Below, one piece after another: positions 1 to 11,506 of a stretch of DNA of 64,000 nucleotides (positions are counted from its first letter, which is position 1; the number at the start of each line of letters is the position of its first letter). The notes below the pieces were generated by a model, which saw only the letters and a program-made list of their open reading frames with translations, searched no databases and was not told the DNA's origin. The DNA is from Cricetomys ansorgei (lineage: Eukaryota > Chordata > Mammalia > Rodentia > Nesomyidae), in contig JAMJFZ010001137.1 in the NCBI GenBank assembly GCA_026225945.1, positions 248,001 to 312,000 of the forward strand. Direction: 5' to 3'. A program made the translations under genes and the position numbers.

Positions 1-3000
1 GACTATCCAGATATACAAGCTTGTTGAGTTACAATTTATGTAACTCAACTGTATGCCTCAGATCTGAACAAAGTCACAAAACATTAAACAGTGAAAACTC
101 ATCATTATGAAACTGACAAGGTACACTTGGTGATAAAGTGCCTTTAAACATTTACCTAGAGGTCCCAGGTTTTTAATTTACTGAACCATCTATTAGGATA
201 CATGGTCAGAATTTTAGAAAGAAGGTAAAGAACTGCTCTTTGGTCTTCATCCATAGATTACAAGACTCAGAATGCAAAGCAAATGAAGAATTTAAGGAAA
301 TATTGCTCTTAAGAAGAGTGCATTCAATGTTTTACACTCAGTGCTGCTCACTCATTCTTCAGTTGCTTTCAGTGACCTCATAGTATTTTTAAGTTGTCTA
401 TATCCTTTGTTTGCACATGCTCACCTTACCATGATTGGGTGGCCGTTGATCTGGACGCCCATGTCATTCTTCAGTGAAAGTGACTTTGGAGAAATGAGCT
501 GCAGAAGAGAAAGTGCATAGAACACAGTGAGGATGAAAAAGCGTGGAACCTGAGATCTTTCACAGCTGAGTTTGTATGGGATAAACATAATCAGAAGCTC
601 AGCAAATACACAAATTTTCGGGGAGACCCAGGACAGAGACAATACCAACCATCTTGCATTGAGAGGAAGAAAGCACGATAGAATATCAAACAAGGGAATC
701 ACAAGGTAGGCATCTCAAGAGCTTCGTAGAGAAAGCACACAGCATCATTGGGACTGATGGCCATATTCCCTCACAGAGAGAGAGATGGGTTATGAGGATA
801 TGAAACTGCAGATTCCCCAAGGAGGTGTCCCCCTTAGAGCATTGCAAGCTCTGCAAGGAACATTTCAAGTCTTGATAAGGAGCTGTGTCCATTCTCCATA
901 CATCATACGATCAAGGTAATCTTCAGTTGATCATCTGAGACATTGTCAAATTTGCGCTACTGACTTTGATGTGGTCACAGACAAAGGACAATCACATATC
1001 TAGAGTGATTTGCAGGAAGTTGTAGATATTAAGTTCACAGCAAAGCTGGGAGGTCTCTGATGTCCATTTCATATGATATCTGATGACATACATAGCCTCT
1101 GAGTAGGTGACCTATATTGATCTACCTTGTTTATGAGTCTAAATAATTTTACTTGAGAATCAATGGCTCTTATGTTACCGTCATTTCAGGTGTGTGATGA
1201 AACATTATCTATGGAACACAGAAAAGCTCAGATAATTTACATGTGGAAGGGGACATCCTACCTCTGCCCAATCATGAAGTTTTCTTCAATGAGTTAAATC
1301 GAATCTTCAGTACATGGTGTCTTTTCTATGAGAGCTTCAGTTATCACTTGCATTTCATGGATGGAATGTGGGCAGCAAGATTGGGAGGGAAAGAGAAGCT
1401 TCAATTGCATAAAGATGCATTCCGTTTTTCCTATTTCCTTCTGCTTTTTGATTACTTTTGTTTTAGAAAATAGAATCTTGCTACATATTTCAGTGTATGG
1501 TTTGAATGAAAAGTTATTCAGAATCTCAGGGTTTTGAACTCCTGTCCTCCAGCTGGTGACATTGCTTTTACAGGACAGAGTTCATCTTTGTAGAAACTCT
1601 GAGAGGCAGAGGGTGATAGCCCATTGGCATTCTTCCCAAGATTTCTGTCTCCTGATCATTCAGGTGGAAGATGCTGATCCCCTTCTGGAACCACAGAATG
1701 AAAATTGTCCCGCCATGTTTTCTAGAAACCAAAAGCCATAAAAATCTATCATCTTCAAGTTGCAATTGTGGGATATTGTGTTCCATCAACAAGGAATCAA
1801 CTAACATTCCCAGCATGCCTCATCCTCATGATCTGCATGTCTCAGCTTCTTTTTGCTGGGATTACATGTGTTTACAGAATCAGTTTCTGCAACTCTGCCA
1901 CAAGCCTCTTCTAACCCCTCTCACCTCCCCTGTTCCCTCTCTTGCCAATCCTCTCTCTTTCCCAGCCTAAGCTCTGCTGAACATCCTCTACTCCTCTTTC
2001 CCACCTTATTCTTCCTCTTCCTTTCCCTCTGATAAGTTAAATCTGTTCTTCTCTTTGAAGTAGGCTCAGAGAGATTTTCCACCAAATCCAGGAGAGGGCT
2101 TGGAGTTTGGCTTACAGGTAGGGTGCTTGTCCAACAAGTACAGGATTGTGTGATCAGTCCCCACTTCTAGGGTGAAAAGGAAAAGATGACAAGAAAAACT
2201 TTGGACGTAGAACAACAGACCTCTTGTCTGGTCTGCAGTCAACAGTTAGCTTTGTGAAAGGCCCTTAGCCAGAATCACCAGCCTGGGGCCTCATGTGTGC
2301 CTAAAACACAGATAAATAATCCATGTTTGTTGTTCCAAGCTGACCTTTTAGGGATATTATTAGTCTTCAGCAGACAAGTGAGAAGACTAATTTCCTTCTT
2401 GGGGGACAGGACAGAAGGAGAAAGTAGCTACATACTCATCAGAAGACCTCATGCAGTGTCACACTGAAATGTCTAAGGCAAGGCCATCTTGTTCTTTCTC
2501 CATTTCATTTTTACGTAATGTTCTGAGATCTCTATGCCCATCACACAAGAGGTCTTGTCTTCCTTCGCATGATATTTGATATTTTCATGGTCTGACCAAG
2601 GAAACAAATTAATTAATTATTTAAAATAGTAAAGGAAATTTAAAGAATAGAGCAAGCTGGGAGTCATATTTAATGTCATATTGTGCAGGAATTTCTGTAC
2701 TTTCATTCTCACCTGCATTCTGATTTTGTTTCCAAGGTGACTGTCTACAATACATGTACCAAAGGCCACATGGTAGTTCCTGCTGAGACAAGACAAAGCC
2801 TGAAGCAGACCAGCAAGGGTCTCCATTAGCTGTGTGCTTTGATCACCCATTTAGAGCCTGTCTGTGAGTAGACATTAAACCCCATAGCTATAGAAAGATA
2901 CTACTTTCATATAAAGGTAGTGGAGGATTTATTATCCAAATGTTAGAAATCTTCAGAAATGTAGACAGAGAAGCATGAACTTCAGACCTTTCTTACTCTC

Positions 3001-3825
3001 CTGGTGGAGTCTTCTCTGTCACAAAGAACTGGAAACCCAAAACTTTACACATACGAGGCAAGCCAGAGTTCTACTACTAAGCTCCATCCTCATCCCTCTT
3101 TCTCTTCCTCCTTGAAAATTCTTTGAGATATGTCATCACACATCCTGAATGTGTCTGTGTTTATCAATGTGCTCATACATCAGGAGTTCAGGCATCAACC
3201 TCAGCTGTCAATCATTTGGAGGTGCAATTAATCTTGGTTTTCATACAGTCTCTTCTTAGCCCTGGAACTTACTGCATGTTCTAGGCTGGTTGGTCTCAGA
3301 GTCCCAGGAATTCGCCTCTCTCCAATGTTCCAGAGCACAGGTTCATTCTACCACATTTGGGTTTTCACTTCAACATGGGTGTGACTTGGCAAAAGCTGGT
3401 GTGTGCGAAGGACTTGCTACAGAGCCCATGTGGACATTGGAACTATATTTCAAATGTTCTCCTCTTTTTCTCCATTTTCTGTAGTGGCCCAGATAAAGAT
3501 AAACATGCAGGCATTTTGTCCAAAATGTTGTATCTGAGGCTCAGCTCCTCTAGTCTTCACAAATAAAGAGCAGAAGGCTCTAAAGGCTGATCTAAAACCC
3601 TGTGTGCAATGAAATAACAGGATCAATGGCTCAGCTCCATGAGTGGAAGCCATTTCAGGAGATTTTACCATTGTGTCATCCAAGATGGAAACTTTCCCCT
3701 GAGCCTGTGAGACACGATGGGACAAAAGAAATTCAGATTGCTCCCTGCATTCACACCATTAGGACCATTTGTCTCCTTTTTTTGACTTTCCATTTTCTAT
3801 TTTGTTCCCTGTTTGTTTGAAAGTT
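1..3825. repeat. Macrosatellite unit A1 (alpha type, beta-like 3' end)
   Basis: First full monomer of array A, 3,825 bp. It matches unit B1 at 40,807 far better than its own neighbour A2: both share the 'gactatcc' start, the 'aaactgacaaggtacac' stretch and a short in-frame loss in the segment near 670. From about 3,200 it changes to the beta pattern, for example 'catacagtctcttctt' without the GG that B1 keeps. Internal landmarks: ID-like SINE 2,093-2,190, AATT-rich spot near 2,608, B4-class SINE on the minus strand about 3,148-3,424. Its nuclear-receptor-like direct repeat near 3,184 is mutated. No coding potential is apparent. Confidence 0.9.
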
Positions 3826-6800
3826 GACTGTCCAGATTTAGTAGGGTGTAGAGATACAATTTAGTCAAATTTGTGACTGAGATCTGAACAAATTCACATA
3901 AAATTACACAGTGAAAACTCATCAATATGAAACCTAAGTGGTCTACTTGATGATAACCTGCTTTAAACGTTAAGCTAGAACGTCCCATGTCTTTCATGTA
4001 TTTAACCTTCAACTGGGATCCATGGAAAGAATTTTAGAAGGAAGGTAAAGAACTTTTCTTTACCCTTCATCATTAGATTAAAAGACTCAGAATGCAGAAG
4101 CAAATGAAACCTTTTAGGAAGTAGTGCTCTTAAGAAGTGTGCATTCAATGTTTTACACTCAGTGCTTCTCACTCATCCTTCAGTAGGTCTCACTCACCTG
4201 AGAGTTTTTTTATGTTGCCTATATACTGTGTTTGCACAACCTCAGAGGACCATTAATGGGTGGCCACTGATCTGGACCCCATGTCATTCTCCAGTGACAT
4301 TATCTTTGGAGAAATGAGCTGCACAAGAGAAAATGCATAGAATACAGAGAAGATAAAAGAGGGTGGAATCTGAGTTTCATTCAGAAGCTGAGTTTGCTTG
4401 GGATAAACTCAATAAGAGGCTCAACATATACACAAAATTTCGATGAGAGTCAGAACAGAGACAGCATAAACCATCTTGCATTGAGACAAAGACAGCATGA
4501 ACGACATGTTAGAATATCAAACAAGGGGAACACATGGCATCTCAAGAGCTTGGAAGTAAGAGAATACAGCCGTCTTGGGACTCATAGCCATATAACCTAA
4601 CAGTGAGTGAGGTGGGTAATGAGGATATGAAGCTGCAGATTCACCAAGGCCGTGCCCCTCTTAGAGAACTGCAAGCTCTTCCAAGCACATTCCAGAATTT
4701 CAGAAGCTGCTTTGTCCATTCTCCATACATTACTACATCGAGAAAAACATCAGTTGATCATTCCAGCCATTGCCAGAATTAGGCTAATGATTATGATGTA
4801 GTCAGAGACACAGGACAATCACATATCCAGAGTGCTTTGCAGGCAGTTGTGTATATTTCATTTCACAGCAAAGCTGGGAGATCTCTGATGTCCATTTCAT
4901 ATGATATCTGATGACATACATAGCTTCTTTGTAGGTGACCTATAATGATCTACGTTGTTTATTAGTCAAAATATTTTTACTTGAGATTCAATGGCTATTA
5001 CGTTAGGTTCATCTGAGGTGGGTGATGAACCATTACTTGGGGAACTCAGAAAAGCTCAGATAATTTAATACTCGGAGGGGACATTCCACCACTTCACAAT
5101 CATGAAGTTTTATTCAATGATCTGAATTGAGTCTTGAGCACAATGGGGTATTTTTTATTTGAGCTTCAGTTATCAGTTGCATTTCATGGATGGAATTTGG
5201 GCATCAAGATTGGAAGGGCTTGAGAAGCTTCAGTTGCATAAAGATGCAAGCCGTTTTTCCTCTTTCCTTCTGTATTTTGATTATTTTTGTTCTAGAAAAT
5301 ATATTCTTGCTACATACTTCAGTGTATGGTTTCAATGAAAAGTTATTTTGAGACTCAGGGATTTGACTTTTGTCCTCCAGCTGGTGCCATTGTTTTTACA
5401 GCACAGAGTCAGTCTTTGTAGCAACTCTGAGAGGCAGACGGTGATAGCTTCTTGGAGTTCTACCCAAGATTTCTGTCCACCTTATCCTTCAGGTGGAACA
5501 TGCTGATACCCTCCTGAAACCACAGAATGAAAATAGGACTTCCATGTTTCCTGGAATCCAAGAGCCATAATAAATCTATCATCTTCAAGTTGCAATTGTG
5601 GGATCTTGTGATCCATCAACAAGGTAACAACTAACATTCCCATGCTGTCTCTTTCTCATGATCTGCCTATCTCATTGTCTTCTTACTTGGATTATATGTG
5701 TTTACAGAATCAGTTTCTGAAACTCTGCCCCAAGCCTCTTCTAATCCATCTCACCTCTCGTTTTCCCTCTCTTGCCTATCCTCGCTCCTCACCCAGCTTC
5801 AGCTCTGCTGATTTATTCTCTACTCCTCCTTTCCCTCCTTCTTCTTCTTCTTCCTTATCCTCAGATATGTGATATGTTTTGATCTTTTTGATGTAGGATC
5901 TGAGACATTCTCCATCAAAAGCCATGAGAGGGCTTGGAGTTTGGCTTAAAGGTAGGGTCCTTGTCCAACAAGTAATCTTGGGTTGAGTCCCCACTACTCA
6001 GGTGAAAATTAAAAGTTCAAAAGAAAGACTTTGGACATGGAACAACAGATCTCTAGTCAAGTCTGCAGTCAACAGTTAGTTAGCTTTGTGAAGGCCCTGA
6101 GCCAGAACCACTAACATGGTGCCTCATGTGTGCCTAACACACAGATAAATAATCCATGTTTGTTGTTCAAAGCTTCCCTTTTAGGGACATTGTTAGTCTT
6201 CAGCAGAGAAGTGAGAAGACTAATCTCCTTCTGGGAGGACAGGACAGAAGAAGAAAGTAGCTACAGGCAAATCAGAAGACCTCATGCAGTCTCACACTGA
6301 AATGTCTAAGGCAAGGCCATCTTGTTCTTTCTCCAATTCATTTTTACGTACATGTTCTGAGATCTCTATGCCCCTCACACAAGTGGTCTTGTCTTCCTTC
6401 GCATCATATATGAGATTTTCATGGTTTTGACCAAGAAAACGAATTAATTAATTAATTAATCTTGTAAAGGAAACTTAAAAGCAGAGCAAGCTAGGAGTCA
6501 TATTTAATGTGATATTGGGCAGGAATTTCTGTACTTTCATTCTCACCTGCATTCTGAGTTGATTTCCATAGGTGGGTTTCTACTATGCATGCATCCTAGG
6601 CCAAATGACAGTTTCTGCTGAGACCAGACAAAGCCTGAAGCAGAGCAGCAAGTTTCTCCAAAACACAGCTGTGGGCTCTGATGACCCATTCAGAGCCTGA
6701 CTTTGAGGAGACATTGAACCCCACAGCTGTAGAGAGATACAACTTTCACATTAGGGAACTGGAGGATTTATTATCCAAATGTTAGACTTCTTTAGAAATC

Positions 6801-7664
6801 TAGGTAGAGAAGCATGAGCTTCTGACATTCCCTACTCTTCTGGTGGAGTCTTCTCTGTCTCACAGAACTGGAAACCCAAAACTTTGCACATACCAGACAA
6901 GATAGAGTCATACCACTAAGCTCCATCCTCATCCCCCTTTCTCTTCCTCTTTGAAGATTCGTTGATGTTTGTAATCACACAGTTTGAATGTGTGTGTGTG
7001 TATCAATGTATTCATCCATCAGGAGGTCAGGGGTCAACCTCAGCTGTCAATCATTTGGAGGTGCCATTGATCTTGGTTTTCATACAGGGACTCTTCTAAG
7101 AACTGGAACTCAGTGTGTGTTCTAGGTTTGCTGGCCTCAGAATCCCAGGAATCTCCCTGTCTCCACTACTTCAGAGCATAGGTTCATTGTACCACATTTG
7201 GGTTTTCACTTCAGCATGGGTTTGAATTGGCATAAGCTGGTGTGTGCAAAGGACTCGCCCCAGAGCCTGTGTGGCCATTGGAACCAGATTTCAAATGTTC
7301 TCCTCTGTTTCTCCATTTTCTGTAGTGGCCCAGATACAGATAAACATGCAGGCATTTGGTCCAAAATGTTGTATCTGAGGCTCAGCTCTCTAGTCTTCAC
7401 AAATAAAGAGCAGTAGGCTCTAAAGGCTGATCTACAATGCTGTGTGCAATGAAATAACCGGATCCATGGCTCAGCTCCATGAGTGGAAGCCATTTCAGTA
7501 GATTTCATCATTGTGTCATCCAAATGGAAACTTTCCCCTGAGCCTGTGAGGCACCAAAGGGCAAAAGAAATTCAAATTGAATCCTGCTATCACATCCTTA
7601 GGACCTTCCATCTCCATTTTTTGACTTTCTCTTTTCTCTTTTGTTCCCTGTCTGTTTGAAAGTT
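3826..7664. repeat. Macrosatellite unit A2 (beta/gamma chimera)
   Basis: Second monomer, 3,839 bp. The 5' part up to about 6,270 carries beta variants seen in B3-B6: 'tttcgatgagagtcagaacag' near 4,440 and the ID element reading 'caagtaatcttgggttgag'. After about 6,270 it becomes nearly identical to gamma units A3-A7: 'gtcttccttcgcatc' near 6,395 and 'tcctaggccaaatgacag' near 6,594. Its pyrimidine tract has an uninterrupted run of about five CTT near 5,838, a likely seed of the long CTT tracts in array B. Landmarks: ID-like SINE 5,928-6,016, AATT run about 6,443-6,462, DR1-like motif 7,024-7,036, B4-class SINE (minus) about 6,988-7,264. Confidence 0.92.
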
Positions 7665-9294
7665 TACTGTCCAGATTTACTAGAGTGTTGAGCTACAATT
7701 TAGTCAAAATTGTGACTCATATCTGAAAAAGGCACATAAAATTACACAGTGAAATCTCATCAATATGAAACTTAAGTGATCTACTTGATGATAACCTGCC
7801 TTTAAACGTTAAGCTAGAGGGTCCCATGTCTTTAATGTACTGAACCTTCAACTGGGGTCCCTGGACAGAATTTTAGAATGAAGGCAAAGAACTTTTCTTT
7901 GCCCTTCATCATTAGATTAAAAGACTCAGAATGCAGAAGCAAATGAAGCCTTTACGGAAGTAGTGTTTTAAAGAAGTGTGCATTCAGTGTTTTACACTCA
8001 GTGCTTCTCATTCATCCTGCAGTTAGTCTCGCTGTCCTAAGACTTTTTTATGTTGTCTATACACACTGTTTGAACATCCTCAGATAACCATGAATGGGTT
8101 GCCCTTGATCTGGACCACATGTCATTCTTCAGTGACAGTATATTTGGAGAAATGAGCTGCAGAAGAGAAAGTGCACAGAATACAGAGAAGATAAAAGAGT
8201 GTGGAATCTGAGGTTCATTCAGAAGTTGAGATTGTATTGGGTAAGCTCAATAAGAGGCTCATCATATACACAGTTTTTCGGGGAGACACCAGACAGAGTC
8301 ATCAAAAACCATCATGCATTGAGACGAAGAGAGCATGAAGGGCATGATAGAATATCAAACAAGGGGAACACGTGGCATCTCAAGAGCCTTGTAGAGAGAG
8401 AACACAGCAGCTTTGGGAATGATAGCCATATTCCCTCAGAGTGAGTGAGGTTGGTTATGAGGATATGAATCTGCGGATTCCACAATGCCGTGCTCCCCTT
8501 AGAGCACTGTCAGCTCTTCCAAGCACATTTCAGGTTTTGAGAAGGAGCTGTGTCCATTCTCCATACATCACACCATCGAGAAAAGCTTCAGCTGATCATT
8601 CCAGCCATTGCCAGAATTGGGCTACTGACTTTGAAGTAGTCACAGACACAGGACAATCACATATCCAGAGTGCTTTGCTGTCAGTTGTGTATATATAAGT
8701 TCACAGCAAAGCTGGGAGATATCTGATGTCCATTTCATATGATATCTGATGACATAGAGAGCCTCTGTGTAGTTGACCTATAATGATCTATCATGTTTAT
8801 TAGTCTAAATAGTTTTACTTTGGCGTCAATGGCTATTATGTTAGGTTCATCTCAGGTGTGTGATGAAACATTATCTGTGGAACTCAGAAAAGCTTAGATA
8901 ATTTACCTCTGGGAGGGGACATTCCACCTCTGCACAATCATGAAGTTTTATTCAATGAGCTAAATTGAATCTTCAGCACAATGGTGTCTTTTTCGTGAGA
9001 GCTTCAGTTATCACTTGTATTTCATGGATGGAATGTGGGCAGCAAGATTGGGAGTGCTTGAGAAGCTTCAGTCGCATAAAGATGCATGCCGTTTTTCCTC
9101 TTTCCTCCTGGTTTTTGATTATTTTTGTTTTAGAAAATAGAATCTTGCTACATATTTCAGTGTATGGTTTGAATGGAAAGTTCTTCAGAGACTCAGGGAT
9201 TTGAACTCTTGTCCTCCAGCTGGTGACATTGCTTTTAAAGCACAGAGTCCATCTTTGTTGCAACTCTGAGAGGGAGAGGGTGAGATCTTATTGG

Positions 9295-9478
9295 AGACTT
9301 CCCCAAGATTTCTGTCTCCTGATCCTTCAGGTGGAACATGCTGATCCCCCTCTGGAACCACAGAATGAAAATTGGCCTGCCATGTTTCCTAGAAACCAAG
9401 AGCCATAATAAATCTATCATATTCAAGTTGCAATTGAGGGGTCTTGTGATCCATCAACAAGGAGACAACTAACATTCC
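9295..9478 (+). mobile_element. Possible MaLR-like LTR 3' remnant within the unit (reference copy)
   Basis: The stretch 'gccataataaatctatc' followed by 'aagttgcaattg', 'ttgtgatccatcaacaagg' and 'acaactaac' resembles the 3' end of rodent MaLR LTRs (MT/ORR1/MLT1 group), which typically have a polyadenylation signal followed by an aagttgc motif and a tail ending in a tandem ctaac-type sequence. It includes AATAAA at 9,407-9,412. The same block is found in each unit and in A8 near 28,440-28,640. The match is by memory of the family's layout and is weak. Confidence 0.4.
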
Positions 9479-9765
9479 CCGGCTGTCTCATCCTCATGAT
9501 CTGCCTGTCTCAGGGTCTTCTAACCGGGATTACATGTGTTTACAGCCTCAGCTCTTGCAGCTCTGCCACAAGCCTCTTCTATCCCCTCTCACCTCTCGTG
9601 TTCCCTCTCTTGCCTATCCTCTCTCCTCGCCCAGCTTCAGCTCTGCTGATCCATCCTCTACTCCTCCTTTCCCTTCTTCTTCTTCCTTTTCCTTACCCTC
9701 GGATAAGTTATATGTTTTCATCTCTTTGAAGTAGGATCTGAGAGATTTTCCATCCAAAGCCTTGA

Positions 9766-9856
9766 GAGGGCTGGGAGTTTGGCTTACAGGTAGGGTCCTT
9801 GTCCAACAAGTACAGGATCTTGGTTTCAGTCCCCACTACTCTGGTGAAAGGAAAAG
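9766..9856 (+). mobile_element. ID/BC1-like SINE within the unit (reference copy)
   Basis: The text runs 'gggctgggagtttggctta', a gap, 'ctt.tccaacaagta', then 'ggtttcagtcccc' and an A-rich end. This is the layout of the rodent ID SINE, derived from a tRNA-like BC1 gene, with A-box-like 'tggcttacagg' and B-box-like 'ggtttcagtcc'. It occurs at the same place in every full unit, so it inserted before the tandem amplification. The best B box is in B2 (near 46,781, 'ggttcagtcc'). It is old and diverged, and Pol III activity is not shown by the sequence. Confidence 0.75.
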
Positions 9857-10828
9857 TTCAAAAGCATGACTTTGGACGTGGAACAACAGATCTCTTGTCA
9901 AGTCTGCAGTCAACAGTTAGTTAGCTTTGCGAAAGGCCCTGAGCCAGAACCACAGCCTGGGGCCTCATGTGTGCCTAACACACAGATAAATAATCCATGT
10001 TTGTTGTTCCAAGCTGCCCTTTTAGGGACATTATTAGTCTTCAGCAGAGAAGTGAGAAGACTAATCTCCTTCTGGGAGGACAGGACAGAAGAAGAAAGTA
10101 GCTACAGACAAATCAGAAGACCTCATGCAGTCTCACACTGAAATGTCTAAGGCAAGGCCATCTTGTTCTTTCTCCATTTCATTTTTACGTACATGTTCTG
10201 AGATCTCTATGCCCCTCACACAAGTGGTCTTGTCTTCCTTCGCATCATATATGAGATTTTCATGGTTTTGACCAAGAAAACGAATTAATTAATTAATTAA
10301 TCTTGTAAAGGAAACTTAAAAGCAGAGCAAGCTAGGAGTCATATTTAATGTGATATTGGGCAGGAATTTCTGTACTTTCATTCTCACCTGCATTCTGAGT
10401 TGATTTCCATAGGTGGGTTTCTACTATGCATGCATCCTAGGCCAAATGACAGTTTCTGCTGAGACCAGACAAAGCCTGAAGCAGAGCAGCAAGTTTCTCC
10501 AAAACACAGCTGTGGGCTCTGATGACCCATTCAGAGCCTGACTTTGAGGAGACATTGAACCCCACAGCTGTAGAGAGATACAACTTTCACATTAGGGAAC
10601 TGGAGGATTTATTATCCAAATGTTAGACTTCTTTAGAAATCTAGGTAGAGAAGCATGAGCTTCTGACATTCCCTACTCTTCTGGTGGAGTCTTCTCTGTC
10701 TCACAGAACTGGAAACCCAAACCTTTGCACATACCAGACAAGATAGAGTCATACCACTAAGCTCCATCCTCATCCCCCTTTCTCTTCCTCTTTGAAGATT
10801 CGTTGATGTTTGTAATCACACAGTTTGA

Positions 10829-11105
10829 ATGTGTGTGTGTGTATCAATGTATTCATCCATCAGGAGGTCAGGGGTCAACCTCAGCTGTCAATCATTTGGA
10901 GGTGCCATTGATCTTGGTTTTCATACAGGGACTCTTCTAAGAACTGGAACTCAGTGTATGTTCTAGGTTTGCTGGCCTCAGAATCCCAGGAATCTCCCTG
11001 TCTCCACTACTTCAGAGCATAGGTTCATTGTACCACATTTGGGTTTTCACTTCAGCATGGGTTTGAATTGGCATAAGCTGGTGTGTGCAAAGGACTCGCC
11101 CCAGA
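10829..11105 (-). mobile_element. B4-class composite SINE within the unit (reference copy)
   Basis: Read on the minus strand, a tRNA/ID-like head is followed by a B1-like body and a GT/CA-rich tail. On the plus strand this shows as a GT run, 'aggtcaggggtcaacctcag', 'cagggactcttcta', 'gctggcctcagaatcccag', then 'accacatttgg' and a degraded tRNA-like end. The arrangement is typical of B4/RSINE1 elements; B3 is a less likely alternative. It is present in all units at the same position, so it predates amplification. Confidence 0.65.
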
Positions 11106-11506
11106 GCCTATGTGGCCATTGGAACCAGATTTCAAATGTTCTCCTCTGTTTCTCCATTTTCTGTAGTGGCCCAGATACAGATAAACATGCAGGCATTTGG
11201 TCCAAAATGTTGTATCTGAGGCTCAGCCTCTCTAGTCTTCACAAATAAAGAGCAGTAGGCTCTAAAGGCTGATCTACAATGCTGTGTGCAATGAAATAAC
11301 CGGATCCATGGCTCAGCTCCATGAGTGGAAGCCATTTCAGTAGATTTCATCATTGTGTCATCCAAATGGAAACTTTCCCCTGAGCCTGTGAGGCACCAAA
11401 GGGCAAAAGAAATTCAAATTGAATCCTGCTATCACATCCTTAGGACCTTCCATCTCCATTTTTTGACTTTCTCTTTTCTCTTTTGTTCCCTGTCTGTTTG
11501 AAAGTT

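Larger units (their letters stand above)
7665..11506. repeat. Macrosatellite unit A3 (gamma reference unit)
   Basis: 3,842 bp. I use this as the gamma reference. Internal order: unrecognised 5' part; TATATAAG at 8,692-8,699; MaLR-like LTR end about 9,295-9,478 with AATAAA at 9,407; B1-like remnant about 9,480-9,545; pyrimidine tract about 9,580-9,700 with only three to four CTT; ID-like SINE 9,766-9,856; AATT run 10,282-10,301; GT run near 10,830; DR1-like motif 10,865-10,877; B4-class SINE (minus) about 10,829-11,105; AATAAA near 11,243. Variant state: 'taacacacag' near 9,978 and the full 'gtcttgtcttccttcgcat' near 10,226. It is nearly identical to A4-A7. Confidence 0.95.

Noticed and set aside
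8250..8300. CENP-B box or centromeric satellite
   Set aside because: 'tttttcggggagaca' has only a superficial TTCG/GGGG similarity. The monomer is far longer than rodent centromeric satellites and contains embedded SINEs.
8441..8698. Repeated frames of 60-96 codons in every unit (for example 8,441-8,698; 8,965-9,204; 8,973-9,263)
   Set aside because: Those examined start at GTG or TTG, are interrupted or shifted in other subtypes, and often overlap each other on both strands. They look identical among gamma units only because the DNA is nearly identical.
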